Of a DNA stretch of 64,000 nucleotides, positions 26,339 through 35,086 are shown one piece after another (position 1 is the stretch's first letter; every line of letters begins with the position of its first letter). The notes beneath the pieces are model-generated. The model did no database searches. It saw only the letters and a program-made list of their open reading frames with translations, and was not told where the DNA came from. The translations under genes and the position numbers were made by a program. Source of the stretch: Shewanella psychrophila (GTDB lineage Bacteria; Pseudomonadota; Gammaproteobacteria; Enterobacterales; Shewanellaceae); NCBI RefSeq assembly GCF_002005305.1, contig NZ_CP014782.1, forward strand, positions 4,712,001 through 4,776,000, given 5' to 3'.

Positions 26339-26400
26339 AGTTTTACCGCGCTTATTTTGATTTCATGTTGGTCTCCACTTAAGTAACGGAGATAAACAAG

Positions 26401-27579
26401 ATGAAAAACGAACACAGAAAAATAGGCAGTGAACTTGAGCTATTTAGCCTCTCGGACTATGCGTCCGGCATGGTGTTTTGGTACCCCAAAGGTTATGCAA
26501 TCTACCGTAAAGTAGAGGCCTACCTCAGAGATATTCAAGAACAATATCATTACCGTGAGATCCGCAGCCCCATCTTGGCCAACAGCCAATTATGGGATAA
26601 ATCTGGCCACCTTGATAAGTTCAGAGACGACATGTTTCTGCTGCAAAGTGACGGGCAAGAACAGGCACTTAAGCCGATGAATTGCCCCTTTCACATAGAG
26701 ATGTTCAATCAACTGTGTCAGTCTTATCGCCAGCTACCTCTCAGGCTTTCGGAATTTGGTCTGTGTCATCGCAATGAGGCATCTGGGGCGCTAAATGGCC
26801 TGTTAAGACTGAGAAGTTTTAATCAAGATGACGGTCATGTATTTTGCCGTGAACAGCAGATCCAATCTGAACTGATGTCCTTTGTCGAGATGCTCTATCG
26901 AGTCTATGACAAATTCGGTTTCGATGCCGATAGCATAGAAGTCAGCATCTCACTACGCGCTAGCAATAAGGCTGGCAGCGAAGATGCCTGGGATCGCGCC
27001 GAACAATACCTGCAAGATGGCCTCGAGCAGCTCAATATCCCCTTCCAACTCCAGCCCAATGAAGGTGCCTTCTACGCCCCTAAGGTCGAATTCGCCCTGA
27101 AGGACTCTCTGGGACGAAAATGGCAGTGCGGCACTTTCCAGTTAGACTTTGTATTGGCCGAAAGGATGGATGCTACATTTATCAACGAAGAAGGACAAGC
27201 TGAATACCCGGTCATACTCCACCGAGCGGTGTTGGGATCATTGGAGCGATTTATCGCCATCTTGCTGGAACATTATCAGGGCAAGCTGCCTCTGTGGTTA
27301 AATCCTAATGCCATTTCGGTATTACCTATCTCCGATAGCCATATTGCTCAAGCAGATATTGTCTATGACAGGCTTAAAAGCTTAGGTTACCAAGTCTGCA
27401 TTGATAAGAGCCAAGACTCGGTAGGCTATAAATTAAGGCAACATTTCAAGCAAAAAGGCCTCTACTGTCTCATCATAGGCGATGAAGAGATAGAACAAGG
27501 TAAGGTCACAGTCAGGCAGAAGAAATCTAATGCCAAGATGAGTCTGCAAGACTTCATCGATAGTTTGGAGGCCGCCTAA
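26401..27579 (+). CDS. short threonyl-tRNA synthetase paralogue without editing domain
   Basis: A 392-residue class II synthetase covering only the catalytic core and anticodon-binding domain of ThrRS (full length is about 640). The TGS and editing domains are absent. Sequence starts at the core (EHRKIGSELELF) and has the zinc ligands of ThrRS: Cys in PMNCPFH, His in FNQDDGHVFC and His in VILHRAVLGSLERF. Motif 2 reads CHRNEASGALNGLLRLRSF. The core differs from housekeeping enzymes at NCPFH (for NCPGH) and RLRSF (for RVRGF). GGAG precedes the ATG. It could be a stress or inhibitor-resistant ThrRS, or an aminoacylating enzyme with another role. Confidence 0.9.
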   Translation: MKNEHRKIGSELELFSLSDYASGMVFWYPKGYAIYRKVEAYLRDIQEQYHYREIRSPILANSQLWDKSGHLDKFRDDMFLLQSDGQEQALKPMNCPFHIEMFNQLCQSYRQLPLRLSEFGLCHRNEASGALNGLLRLRSFNQDDGHVFCREQQIQSELMSFVEMLYRVYDKFGFDADSIEVSISLRASNKAGSEDAWDRAEQYLQDGLEQLNIPFQLQPNEGAFYAPKVEFALKDSLGRKWQCGTFQLDFVLAERMDATFINEEGQAEYPVILHRAVLGSLERFIAILLEHYQGKLPLWLNPNAISVLPISDSHIAQADIVYDRLKSLGYQVCIDKSQDSVGYKLRQHFKQKGLYCLIIGDEEIEQGKVTVRQKKSNAKMSLQDFIDSLEAA

Positions 27580-27666
27580 TACCACCACAAGTCAGCGACT
27601 CAGTTATCTGAGTCCAGTTCAAGGAGCTGGGTATACTGAGAGTTTAACCCTTAGCAAAAAATTAAC

Positions 27667-27699
27667 GGCAGCGGCGTCATATCCACCCGCTGCCTTCTT
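27667..27699 (+). terminator. terminator after the ThrRS paralogue
   Basis: GGCAGCGG (27667-27674) and CCGCTGCC (27687-27694) form a perfect 8-bp stem with a 12-base loop, followed by TTCTT. It lies 88 bp beyond the stop. The remaining 200 bp up to the next gene show nothing recognisable. Confidence 0.65.
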
Positions 27700-27903
27700 A
27701 CAAAGCTCTCCCCCATAATGCTTCCTCTCAAATCAGCACTCTAAGCCCAACATTCTAAACCCAACGAATTCAAAACAATCGGTATAACGTCATAAATCCT
27801 TAGTCATAATTTGATATTCTCCTCCTAAGTTGACTGAAAATAGAAGGGAGCGACATATCAGCTCCTTCCCCATGGATTGCCTCTAAAAATAACGGATGTA
27901 CGT

Positions 27904-29166
27904 ATGAAAAAATATGACTTCAGGCCCTATGCGCTGCTACTGACGCTCGCAACAAGCTTGTTACTGACGGCCTGTAATAACGACAAGGATAATGACGACC
28001 CTCAAGCAAAGGTTGCAGCACAGGTCGGGCCCAGACCTCTGTTTCTTGTGCGTCAGATGCAAGACAGTGAGCTCAAGACACAACTGGAACAATGCACCAG
28101 TGACAATTTCTACCGCAGTGACTTCTCCATAGGTCACCGCGGCGCGCCGATGCAGTTCCCCGAGCACACCAGAGAATCCTACCAGGCGGCCATCGACTCG
28201 GGCGCGGGCATAGTAGAATGCGATGTCACCTTCACCTCCGATAAGGCCTTAGTGTGCCGTCACTCCCAGTGCGATCTGGCGACGACCACCAATATATTGG
28301 CCATCCCAGAGCTTGCCAGTCAGTGCACTAGCTCTTTTACCCCCGCCGATCCTATCAATGGCGTAACAGCGAGTGCACAGTGCTGCACCAGTGATATCAC
28401 CTTGGCCGAATTTAAGACGCTAAGAGGCAAGATGGATGGTGCGAATCCCAATGCCACCAGCGTCGAGGAATATATGGCAGGCACAGCTAACTGGCGAACG
28501 GATCTCTATTCCGGCAACGGTACCCTGATGACTCACCTCGAGAGTATCGAGATGTTCGACAAAGCCGGCATTAAGATGACCCCGGAGCTGAAAGAGGCCA
28601 TGGTGCAGATGCCCTTCGATGGTTTTAGCCAGCAAGACTACGCCCAGAAGATGCTCGACGAATACACAGCCGCTGGGATAGATCCCGCTCGTGTCTACCC
28701 TCAATCTTTTCATCTCGAAGACATACAATATTGGATAGCCAGCGCACCAGAATTTGCTAGCCAAGCCGTGTTTCTCGATGACAGATACGATGATGCAGGT
28801 TTCGATCCCCAAAGCGAGACCAGTTGGGCCCCCTCCATGCCTGACTTGAAGGCTCAAGGCGTGGAAATAATCGCTCCGCCCCTATGGGTATTGGTCACGC
28901 TAGATAACGAAGGCAAACTCATTCCTTCTGAGTATGCCAATGCCGCCAACGACGCCGGACTGAAGATTATCGCTTGGTCACTGGAACGCTCCGGCTTGCT
29001 GGCCGACGGCGGTGGCTGGTACTACCAAAGCATCTCGGATGCCATAGACAATGAAGGCGATGTGTTCGAGTTACTGGACGTATTGGCTAAAGATATTGGT
29101 GTGATGGGGGTCTTCTCCGATTGGCCGTCGACCGTCACTTACTACGCCAACTGCACAAGTAAATAA
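27904..29166 (+). CDS. glycerophosphodiester phosphodiesterase lipoprotein
   Basis: A 420-residue lipoprotein (lipobox LLTAC, Cys24) that hydrolyses glycerophosphodiesters to glycerol-3-phosphate and an alcohol at the cell envelope. The GDPD core shows IGHRGAPMQFPEHTRESY (catalytic His and Arg-Gly), then VECDVTFTSDKALVCRHS (metal-binding Glu/Asp and second His) and a late IAWSLERSG strand. Length is typical for the periplasmic type with an inserted region (about 140-210, with CTSSF and QCCTS cysteines). The ATG at 27904 is preferred over an upstream TTG because it directly begins the signal sequence. It stands as a single gene with its own terminator. Confidence 0.92.
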   Translation: MKKYDFRPYALLLTLATSLLLTACNNDKDNDDPQAKVAAQVGPRPLFLVRQMQDSELKTQLEQCTSDNFYRSDFSIGHRGAPMQFPEHTRESYQAAIDSGAGIVECDVTFTSDKALVCRHSQCDLATTTNILAIPELASQCTSSFTPADPINGVTASAQCCTSDITLAEFKTLRGKMDGANPNATSVEEYMAGTANWRTDLYSGNGTLMTHLESIEMFDKAGIKMTPELKEAMVQMPFDGFSQQDYAQKMLDEYTAAGIDPARVYPQSFHLEDIQYWIASAPEFASQAVFLDDRYDDAGFDPQSETSWAPSMPDLKAQGVEIIAPPLWVLVTLDNEGKLIPSEYANAANDAGLKIIAWSLERSGLLADGGGWYYQSISDAIDNEGDVFELLDVLAKDIGVMGVFSDWPSTVTYYANCTSK

Positions 29167-29176
29167 ACCAACAAAA

Positions 29177-29203
29177 CGGGGCACTGGTTACTTCTGTGCC
29201 CCG
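29177..29203 (+). terminator. terminator after the glycerophosphodiesterase gene
   Basis: CGGGGCAC / GTGCCCCG form an 8-bp stem with an 11-base loop, 10 bp beyond the stop codon. It is followed by CTCTCTT, a weak T-tract. Confidence 0.65.
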
Positions 29204-30131
29204 CTCTCTTATCCCCAGCCACTGCTAGGCTCTAAGCTCCCACAGGTTTAATGCTAAGATTTATCACCCAATCCAAGCTATCTGTGGCCAGATACAGACG
29301 AGTGCTCGAGAGAAAATGTGTCATCTTTGAATACCTTTGAACCAATACCATCTGCCTCATATTGATCTTGATGAAAGCCAAATGGTGTTAAGAGAAATAA
29401 GGATAATTTAGGGTAATCAAACTGAGGCGGAGAAACTGTGGTATCGACGGGGAATTGATGATTAACTATTGATATTTACTCGTTTTGTCGATGGGCGCAC
29501 ATTATTAAAATGCTATGACTCTCGGTAACGGCATCCGGCAAGGATTAATCTACACAGGCATTAATATTTAACCGTTAATAAACAATCCATAATAATCCCC
29601 ATATATATCATTATAAATAACCAGTCACTTTATTAAAGATTCATTTAAAAACTTATTTAAACGCGGAAGTTATAAAATAAGTAATTAGACTTAGCACTTT
29701 GGTTTCACTTACTCTATCGACAACCCATGTTTAGCCTGCAAATAAAGAGTAACAAGTTGATATCATGTGTATGCCCATATAGAAAAATAGTAGCATATCG
29801 AACATAAGCACTTAAATATCAAAGATAAAATCAACAACAAAAAGTAAAATGAACGAGTAATGAACAAGCCTAATTCATGACAAGCACAACCAACTAAATA
29901 TACTAGCTCTCTTCTAATACCAAAATTATTACTCAATCTAGACCGTAAAACTAAAAACAAATAAAACAGAGACTTACCAATTATATATAAATAAATCTGG
30001 AATGTGACTTTTAAGTAACCACAAACTTAACAACTTGACAGATTTTATTCTAGATACTTAACTTCTCAAGCTGTTTAAATCCAGTAAACAAAATACATTT
30101 AACTTTTAAACTCATGAATAAGGATATTTAT
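29204..30131. other. long AT-rich region without supported genes
   Basis: About 930 bp with no reading frame that has a ribosome site plus protein-like sequence on either strand. The part from 29560 to 30110 is very AT-rich. No repeat, tRNA-like or riboswitch-like structure was recognised. It may hold an undetected small RNA or simply be decayed sequence. The promoter of the inhibitor gene should lie near its right end. Confidence 0.4.
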
Positions 30132-30440
30132 ATGTTAGCTCCAATTACAGTCAAGGTCGGCGAACCAATAGTTATCACACTCGAGGATAACCCTTCTACG
30201 GGTTTTAATGTGTGTCTCACTGAATTACCTAGCTGCATCGCGCTAATAAGCGATGACTACATTCATGGTTCCAACCCCTTAGGCATGGTGGGAGTACCCG
30301 GCTCTCGCCGATTCACTTTCATTGCCACTAAGGCGGGTGAAGGTGCACTCAAGTTTAATAAAATTAAATTTACCCATCCAGAACTGACTATCTTAGATGC
30401 CGACCCCATGGAAAATCGCTTCGTGAGTGTCGAAGGCTAG
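30132..30440 (+). CDS. chagasin-like (I42) cysteine protease inhibitor
   Basis: A small all-beta protein. The three inhibitor loops of the chagasin family are recognisable: NPSTGF (NPTTG loop, near residue 20), the central Gly-rich loop GMVGVPGSRRFTF, and the ALKFNKIK strand where the RPW loop usually follows. The start at 30132 has AAGGA seven bases upstream and gives 102 residues; an upstream ATG at 30114 has no such site. No signal peptide is seen, unlike many bacterial members, so the target would be cytoplasmic or release would need another route. Confidence 0.75.
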   Translation: MLAPITVKVGEPIVITLEDNPSTGFNVCLTELPSCIALISDDYIHGSNPLGMVGVPGSRRFTFIATKAGEGALKFNKIKFTHPELTILDADPMENRFVSVEG

Positions 30441-30452
30441 CCATGTCATTGA

Positions 30453-30488
30453 GAATGCCGTTCACCTCTGTTGAACGGCATTCTTTAT
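30453..30488. terminator. bidirectional terminator between inhibitor gene and nrfA
   Basis: A perfect 12-bp stem GAATGCCGTTCA / TGAACGGCATTC with loop CCTCTGT is followed by TTTAT. It sits between two convergent genes. Confidence 0.85.
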
Positions 30489-30501
30489 CAAATTGTTATA
30501 C

Positions 30502-31890
30502 CTATGGGTATTGGTAACCTCTCTGGGTTATTGGCGACCAGTTTTTTTCAACTTCCTCTTTAAGAAACGCCTGCTTCTCTTTCGTCAGAGCTTCAACTGA
30601 GATCCCAATGGCTTGATGTGCCTTCTCCTTGGTGCTGATGTCGGGATAGTAAACATCCTTCACCTTCAGCACACGCAATATCTCTTTCAGCTTTTCACGG
30701 GAAAAGGTTGCCTGCTCAGTGGCCTTAGCCAGCAGTACCTTGCCCTCTTGTGGGTTATGAGCATAGAGACCATGAGAAGCCATGGCAAAATCCCAGCGCC
30801 ACTGAGCATGACGAATGGCCATGATAGCATCGTTCATAGTTGGCCAACTTGCGCCAGCTACCCAGGCGGCTTTGGCTTCATAGTGCGCCTTTACCAGTAA
30901 GCTCTCTACATGTCGTGCGGCCTTATCTATGGCTTTCTTGTCTCTGTCTAACACCTTCTCAATCTTACTTTGACTGCCATGACAGCTGCTACAGGCTTTA
31001 TCGAATTGCGCTAGTGCACTCCCCACCTTGTGGTTAGTATATTCCGTGCCATTTTTATCGGTCGCTGCCGGCATATGACAGGTAATACAGGTGACACCAC
31101 GCTTAGCATGTTTACTGCGACTCCAATGTTCAAATTCCGGGTGGCGAGCCTTGAGGATGGGGGTCTTAGAGATAGGATGGATCCACTCATAGAAACGACG
31201 AGTGTCGTAATATTTTTCAATCGAATCGGCGTCATTACCAAATATCCAGGGGATGTTGACCTTGTTACTGCTCTCTGGCTGAAAGTAATAGCTCACATGG
31301 CATTGACCACAGACCTGAGCGCCTTGCATGCTAGTGTCTTGTTTATCGAACGGCAGATGAATCTTGGTCATGGCATCTTGTGCATGAGGCCTTGGCAGGG
31401 CTAACTCTTCAGACCCTTTAACGTGACAGTCGGTGCAGTAGACTACACTCTTTATCTCATGACCGAGATCGGTAAAGTTTTTCCCCGAAAAGCCCTGCAC
31501 CCCAAGCTCATTCATTAACCTGGGCGCATCGGGGGTTTTACAGGTCCAGCAGCTGGCCGACAGGCCTTTAGTGCCTGATTCAGGTGTCACACCAGTTCTT
31601 AAAGTATGGGTTACATCGGCTACCGCAAATTGATGGCCTCTTGGGCTGTGATATTCCTTGGCAAATGAAGAGCCTGCCCACAAAATGATATTGGCCGGAT
31701 AGTTGGCGAGCAAATCTTCGCGCTCGGCTTGCTCCTCTGTGGCTGCCCAGCTGTTGTACTGAGCAGGAAACTGAGCCTTATCCGCTGACTGCAGCAAATC
31801 GATTTCAGTATCAGCCAAAGATTGACCTGAGAACATCACACTCACCAAGAGAGTCACGTTTAATGCAGTCCGAGAAAGCCGTCTTATCAT
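30502..31890 (-). CDS. nrfA: ammonia-forming cytochrome c nitrite reductase NrfA
   Basis: Periplasmic pentaheme enzyme that reduces nitrite to ammonium with six electrons in anaerobic respiration. A signal peptide ends near residue 26. The active-site heme motif is the special CWTCK (Cys114, Cys117, Lys118 as heme ligand). Four CxxCH motifs follow at 152-156, 194-198, 268-272 and 300-304, in NrfA order. Length 462 fits the family. No nrfBCD or nrfG neighbours are seen, as in other Shewanella, where CymA supplies electrons. It lies 130 bp downstream of nnrS on the same strand, with an inverted repeat GGTTA-N7-TAACC (31963-31979) between them. Confidence 0.97.
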   Translation of the reverse strand: MIRRLSRTALNVTLLVSVMFSGQSLADTEIDLLQSADKAQFPAQYNSWAATEEQAEREDLLANYPANIILWAGSSFAKEYHSPRGHQFAVADVTHTLRTGVTPESGTKGLSASCWTCKTPDAPRLMNELGVQGFSGKNFTDLGHEIKSVVYCTDCHVKGSEELALPRPHAQDAMTKIHLPFDKQDTSMQGAQVCGQCHVSYYFQPESSNKVNIPWIFGNDADSIEKYYDTRRFYEWIHPISKTPILKARHPEFEHWSRSKHAKRGVTCITCHMPAATDKNGTEYTNHKVGSALAQFDKACSSCHGSQSKIEKVLDRDKKAIDKAARHVESLLVKAHYEAKAAWVAGASWPTMNDAIMAIRHAQWRWDFAMASHGLYAHNPQEGKVLLAKATEQATFSREKLKEILRVLKVKDVYYPDISTKEKAHQAIGISVEALTKEKQAFLKEEVEKNWSPITQRGYQYP

Positions 31891-32020
31891 AAGATTGAAT
31901 TACCTTAATTTTATCTACTGAAAATAGTCTAGATGAAAGGAAGAAAAGAAGATTCGAGCACAGGTTAAAAATGATAACCGGCGCTACTTTTTATCTAAAA
32001 AGAAGTATGTAAAGGCTATA

Positions 32021-33232
32021 TCACCCAGGCCTTCCGTCGACGCGAGGGCGAGATAACACAGGTGTGTAATGCCAGACAAACAGGCCAAAGGCGATAAACC
32101 AAAGACCACCGGAGATCCACAGCCAAGTCTGATAATAAGCTGGCATTAAAGTTGGCATCAATGCTCTAAATATTGCCGCAAGCGCGATACTGGCAAAGGC
32201 TAGCGACATCTTTGGACCTGCATAAGTATTACGTCCGGTGTGACCCAGAGAAACCCGGGAGATCATCGACAGACAGATACCCGCCAAGGTACCGATAGCA
32301 AACAGATGCAGCAGATTACGATAGGCCAACAAATTATCTATGTTCCAGGCAGGCGCTATCAAGGTCACTGGCAGTAATAGATAACCTATATGTAGCGACC
32401 AAAGCATGGGCTCTTTCAGTGTCTTGTGTGGATTCCAGCGAGCCCACCTTATTAGATGAAGTACGCCAGCCACCACTAATAACCACAGCTCTACAGTCTT
32501 AGGAAAAAACTGGCCTATGGCTTGGATCACTAGCAGTAACATCACAGAGATTAGGAGATTCTCTAACAAAGGAATAGACGTGGGCTTCTCCTGCTTAATT
32601 CTAATCGCGGTAAAGAAAGGTATGACCCGCCCACCTACGATAGTGATGAGCAGTGCCATCCACCAGATCATCGCCTGCCAGATATGATTTGAAAGAATAA
32701 AGTCTCTCTCATTCAGAGCGTAGTAACTCAGTAAGTTAATGCATAAGGCCAGAAACAACATGATAGGAAAGCCTATATTGTGCCACTGTTTAACTTTATA
32801 GATGCTTGTCCAGAGTTTGAATGCGGTTAAGCCTAAGAAGAGTGAATCAAATAGAGCGGGGACTAATAGAGGAATATCGAAAGGAAGTAATAGCAAAACA
32901 CGGGCGGTAAGCCAGCAAAAGAAAGTCACCCCTAAGCCAATTCCCGTCAAGCCGGGTTGATTGGTCCAGTTCTTCACCGCAGTTAGCAAGAAACCGGCGA
33001 CTATCGCCATGGCGAAACCAAACAGCATCTCATGGGGGTGCCACCACAGTGGCACTACCTGGCTCCAGAACTCAGTCTGGAACAAGCTGTATTGCGGCAT
33101 AAACCAGGTGACTAACCAGAGTGGGATATACAAGGCAGCTAAAATAGCGCCTCCTAAGAAGAAAGGCCTGAAAGCCAATCGCCAAATAGCCGGCGTCTTT
33201 TCTGTCACGGTAGGATCATCAATATTGAGCAT
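32021..33232 (-). CDS. nnrS: NnrS-family membrane protein
   Basis: A heme- and copper-containing membrane protein family linked to nitric-oxide stress and nitrate/nitrite respiration. There are about 12 membrane segments in roughly 403 residues. The start WRLAFRPFFLGGA is the family hallmark, followed by WHPHEMLFGFAMAIVAGFLLTAVKNWT with conserved His residues, and GHTGR near residue 320. The ATG at 33232 is preferred to a GTG nine bases earlier, because GGGG would directly abut the latter. Its place ahead of nrfA fits relief of NO made during nitrite reduction. Confidence 0.93.
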   Translation of the reverse strand: MLNIDDPTVTEKTPAIWRLAFRPFFLGGAILAALYIPLWLVTWFMPQYSLFQTEFWSQVVPLWWHPHEMLFGFAMAIVAGFLLTAVKNWTNQPGLTGIGLGVTFFCWLTARVLLLLPFDIPLLVPALFDSLFLGLTAFKLWTSIYKVKQWHNIGFPIMLFLALCINLLSYYALNERDFILSNHIWQAMIWWMALLITIVGGRVIPFFTAIRIKQEKPTSIPLLENLLISVMLLLVIQAIGQFFPKTVELWLLVVAGVLHLIRWARWNPHKTLKEPMLWSLHIGYLLLPVTLIAPAWNIDNLLAYRNLLHLFAIGTLAGICLSMISRVSLGHTGRNTYAGPKMSLAFASIALAAIFRALMPTLMPAYYQTWLWISGGLWFIAFGLFVWHYTPVLSRPRVDGRPG

Positions 33233-33546
33233 CTGGGTCACCCCGCATTATAACAATCATTATTTTTACATCTTTATATTTTGACCCATTTTATGCCCGT
33301 GCTATGCACATGACAATCGATATAGGCCTGAATAACCCCCTTGATTGTTAAATCTGTGACATGTCCTCTTAATGGTTTAAATCTCAGGTTCTAATCTTAG
33401 TACGCGCCCCACTGACTTCATGCAATCTAATCTATGTCGACATTTTTTTCACTAAAAAGCCAATAGACTCCCATCTAGATAACCAAGCTCTCAGAACATA
33501 ACGAGCCTTATCAAACTTAGATTGATGTATAAGAGCGAGCATAGCA
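33233..33546. other. divergent region between nnrS and PAP2 gene
   Basis: About 310 bp with no gene. TTGAT at 33349-33353 and TGTGACATG just after it are half-sites that could belong to FNR- or CRP-type control, but neither forms a convincing palindrome. Promoters for both divergent genes should be here. Confidence 0.35.
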
Positions 33547-34287
33547 ATGATCCCAGCGACGACTAACCCCAAACATTTCTCTATCAGCAAGCACCTTACT
33601 TATCCCTTAATAACGTTTTTGTTAGTCGCTAGCTTGTTCGAATACTTTCAATTCGATCTATCAATAGCTCAGTTCATCTTCAATATTCAGGGAGGAGTCG
33701 ATTATTGGCCATTAAGAGATCATTGGCTGACTGAAAATCTGCTCCATGAAGGCGGACGAAACTTTGTGATTCTGTTAGGTGTGCTATTGCTTTGCATGAT
33801 AGGTACCAGTTTTAGACGCTCAACCTGGAGTAAATATAGACGTAGCCTGATCTGCCTGTTTATCAGCGCGCTAACCAGTATTTTACTGGTTAAATTTATC
33901 AAAGACTTCACCCATGTCAGCTGCCCTTGGGATGTCATTCAGTTTGGCGGAAGCGTCCCATACGTGCCCATCTTCAACGCCTTGCCCGAAGGAGAAAAAT
34001 TGGGTCAATGTTTCCCCGGAGGTCATTCCAGCGGCGGTTATGCCTGGGTAGCCCTGTACTATTTCTTCCTCCAGGAAAAACCTCAATATCGTAAGCTAGG
34101 TTTAGCTATTGGACTCGGATTAGGCGGACTTTTTAGCCTGACTCAGCAATTTAGAGGAGCACATTTCTTCTCCCATGGGATCTGGAGCCTAGCCATATCC
34201 TGGTTTGTTGCTACAGCCTATTATTACCTATTATTTGTTCGCAATAAGGTTGAGAGTCAGCCAGTAAGAGAGCAGCAACTTGCTTAA
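33547..34287 (+). CDS. PAP2-family membrane phosphatase
   Basis: A 246-residue inner-membrane lipid phosphatase with about six membrane segments. The three PAP2 motifs are visible in order: KFIKDFTHVSCPWD (motif 1, altered from KxxxxxxRP), PGGHSSGGYAW (motif 2 with the catalytic His) and RGAHFFSHGIWS (motif 3 with the nucleophilic His). This version, with CPWD and FGG..Y, resembles the phosphatases found beside lipid A phosphoethanolamine genes in gammaproteobacteria, but no such gene is in this window. The likely substrate is a lipid phosphate such as undecaprenyl or phosphatidylglycerol phosphate. Confidence 0.9.
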   Translation: MIPATTNPKHFSISKHLTYPLITFLLVASLFEYFQFDLSIAQFIFNIQGGVDYWPLRDHWLTENLLHEGGRNFVILLGVLLLCMIGTSFRRSTWSKYRRSLICLFISALTSILLVKFIKDFTHVSCPWDVIQFGGSVPYVPIFNALPEGEKLGQCFPGGHSSGGYAWVALYYFFLQEKPQYRKLGLAIGLGLGGLFSLTQQFRGAHFFSHGIWSLAISWFVATAYYYLLFVRNKVESQPVREQQLA

Positions 34288-34307
34288 AACCAATCAATAT
34301 AAGATCA

Positions 34308-34337
34308 AAAAGGCGCAACCATGTGGCTGCGCCTTTT
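34308..34337. terminator. terminator after PAP2 gene
   Basis: AAAAGGCGCA / TGCGCCTTTT form a 10-bp stem flanked by A- and T-tracts. It can end both the PAP2 gene and the convergent (disrupted) porin gene. Confidence 0.85.
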
Positions 34338-35086
34338 ACGATTATCTCAATATTGATAACTTTATCTTCAACAGTCCATGCATTAACAAAGACGAGTTAT
34401 AGACTAGAAATCAAGATTAGAAACGGCCAACCACACCTAAACCTAGGCCAACACCATCGGCATCTGAATCTAATACCTTAGAAATAGCGAAGTTAGCCGA
34501 GAAGCTATCTGAGAGGCGTAACCAATAAGCGGTACGAATGTCGAACGCATCGTCATCATCAGTATTGGTATAACCAGCACCTACAGACCAAGAGTTATTC
34601 ACGTACCAATCGGCACCAAGATTGAACATGTCGTCTGAATCGCTGTGTGTCCAATTAGCCTGAAGATCGACACCCGCTGTAGATTGAAGCGCGATATAGC
34701 TACGTAATTTTAATCCGTAGCTCTCTTCGACATTGCTATCACCATCTTGGTAGAAAGCAGAAACGGCAGAAGAATCATTGAAGTAATAACCGACTTCAGC
34801 ACCATAGGTATCGAAGTCGAAGTTACCAATTTCAAATCTTTGGTAATTAGCCGATACAAACCAGTTTGAATCGAAGACAAACGTGCCATCGACTCCCATA
34901 GTATCCGTATCCAGAACATCAACATTACTGTAATTAGCGCCAACATTAGACTCTTGAGCCAGGAAGCCATTTAACGCATATGGGCTCTTGCTCTGATCAA
35001 CACCTTCGAAATAATAACGGTAATAGGCATTCCAGATGCCATCACTGACTTCTTCAGAATTAGTACCGTAATTAAGGCCTGCTTCG

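Noticed and set aside
26281..26400. T-box riboswitch for the ThrRS paralogue
   Set aside because: No T-box consensus or specifier stem was found, and T-boxes are not expected in gammaproteobacteria. A simple hairpin with an alternative pairing fits better.
29763..29960. 65-codon minus-strand frame in the AT-rich gap
   Set aside because: Very biased composition, no ribosome site, no recognisable features.
33349..33370. FNR or CRP operator upstream of nnrS
   Set aside because: Only half-sites are present (TTGAT and TGTGA). The opposite halves do not match well enough.
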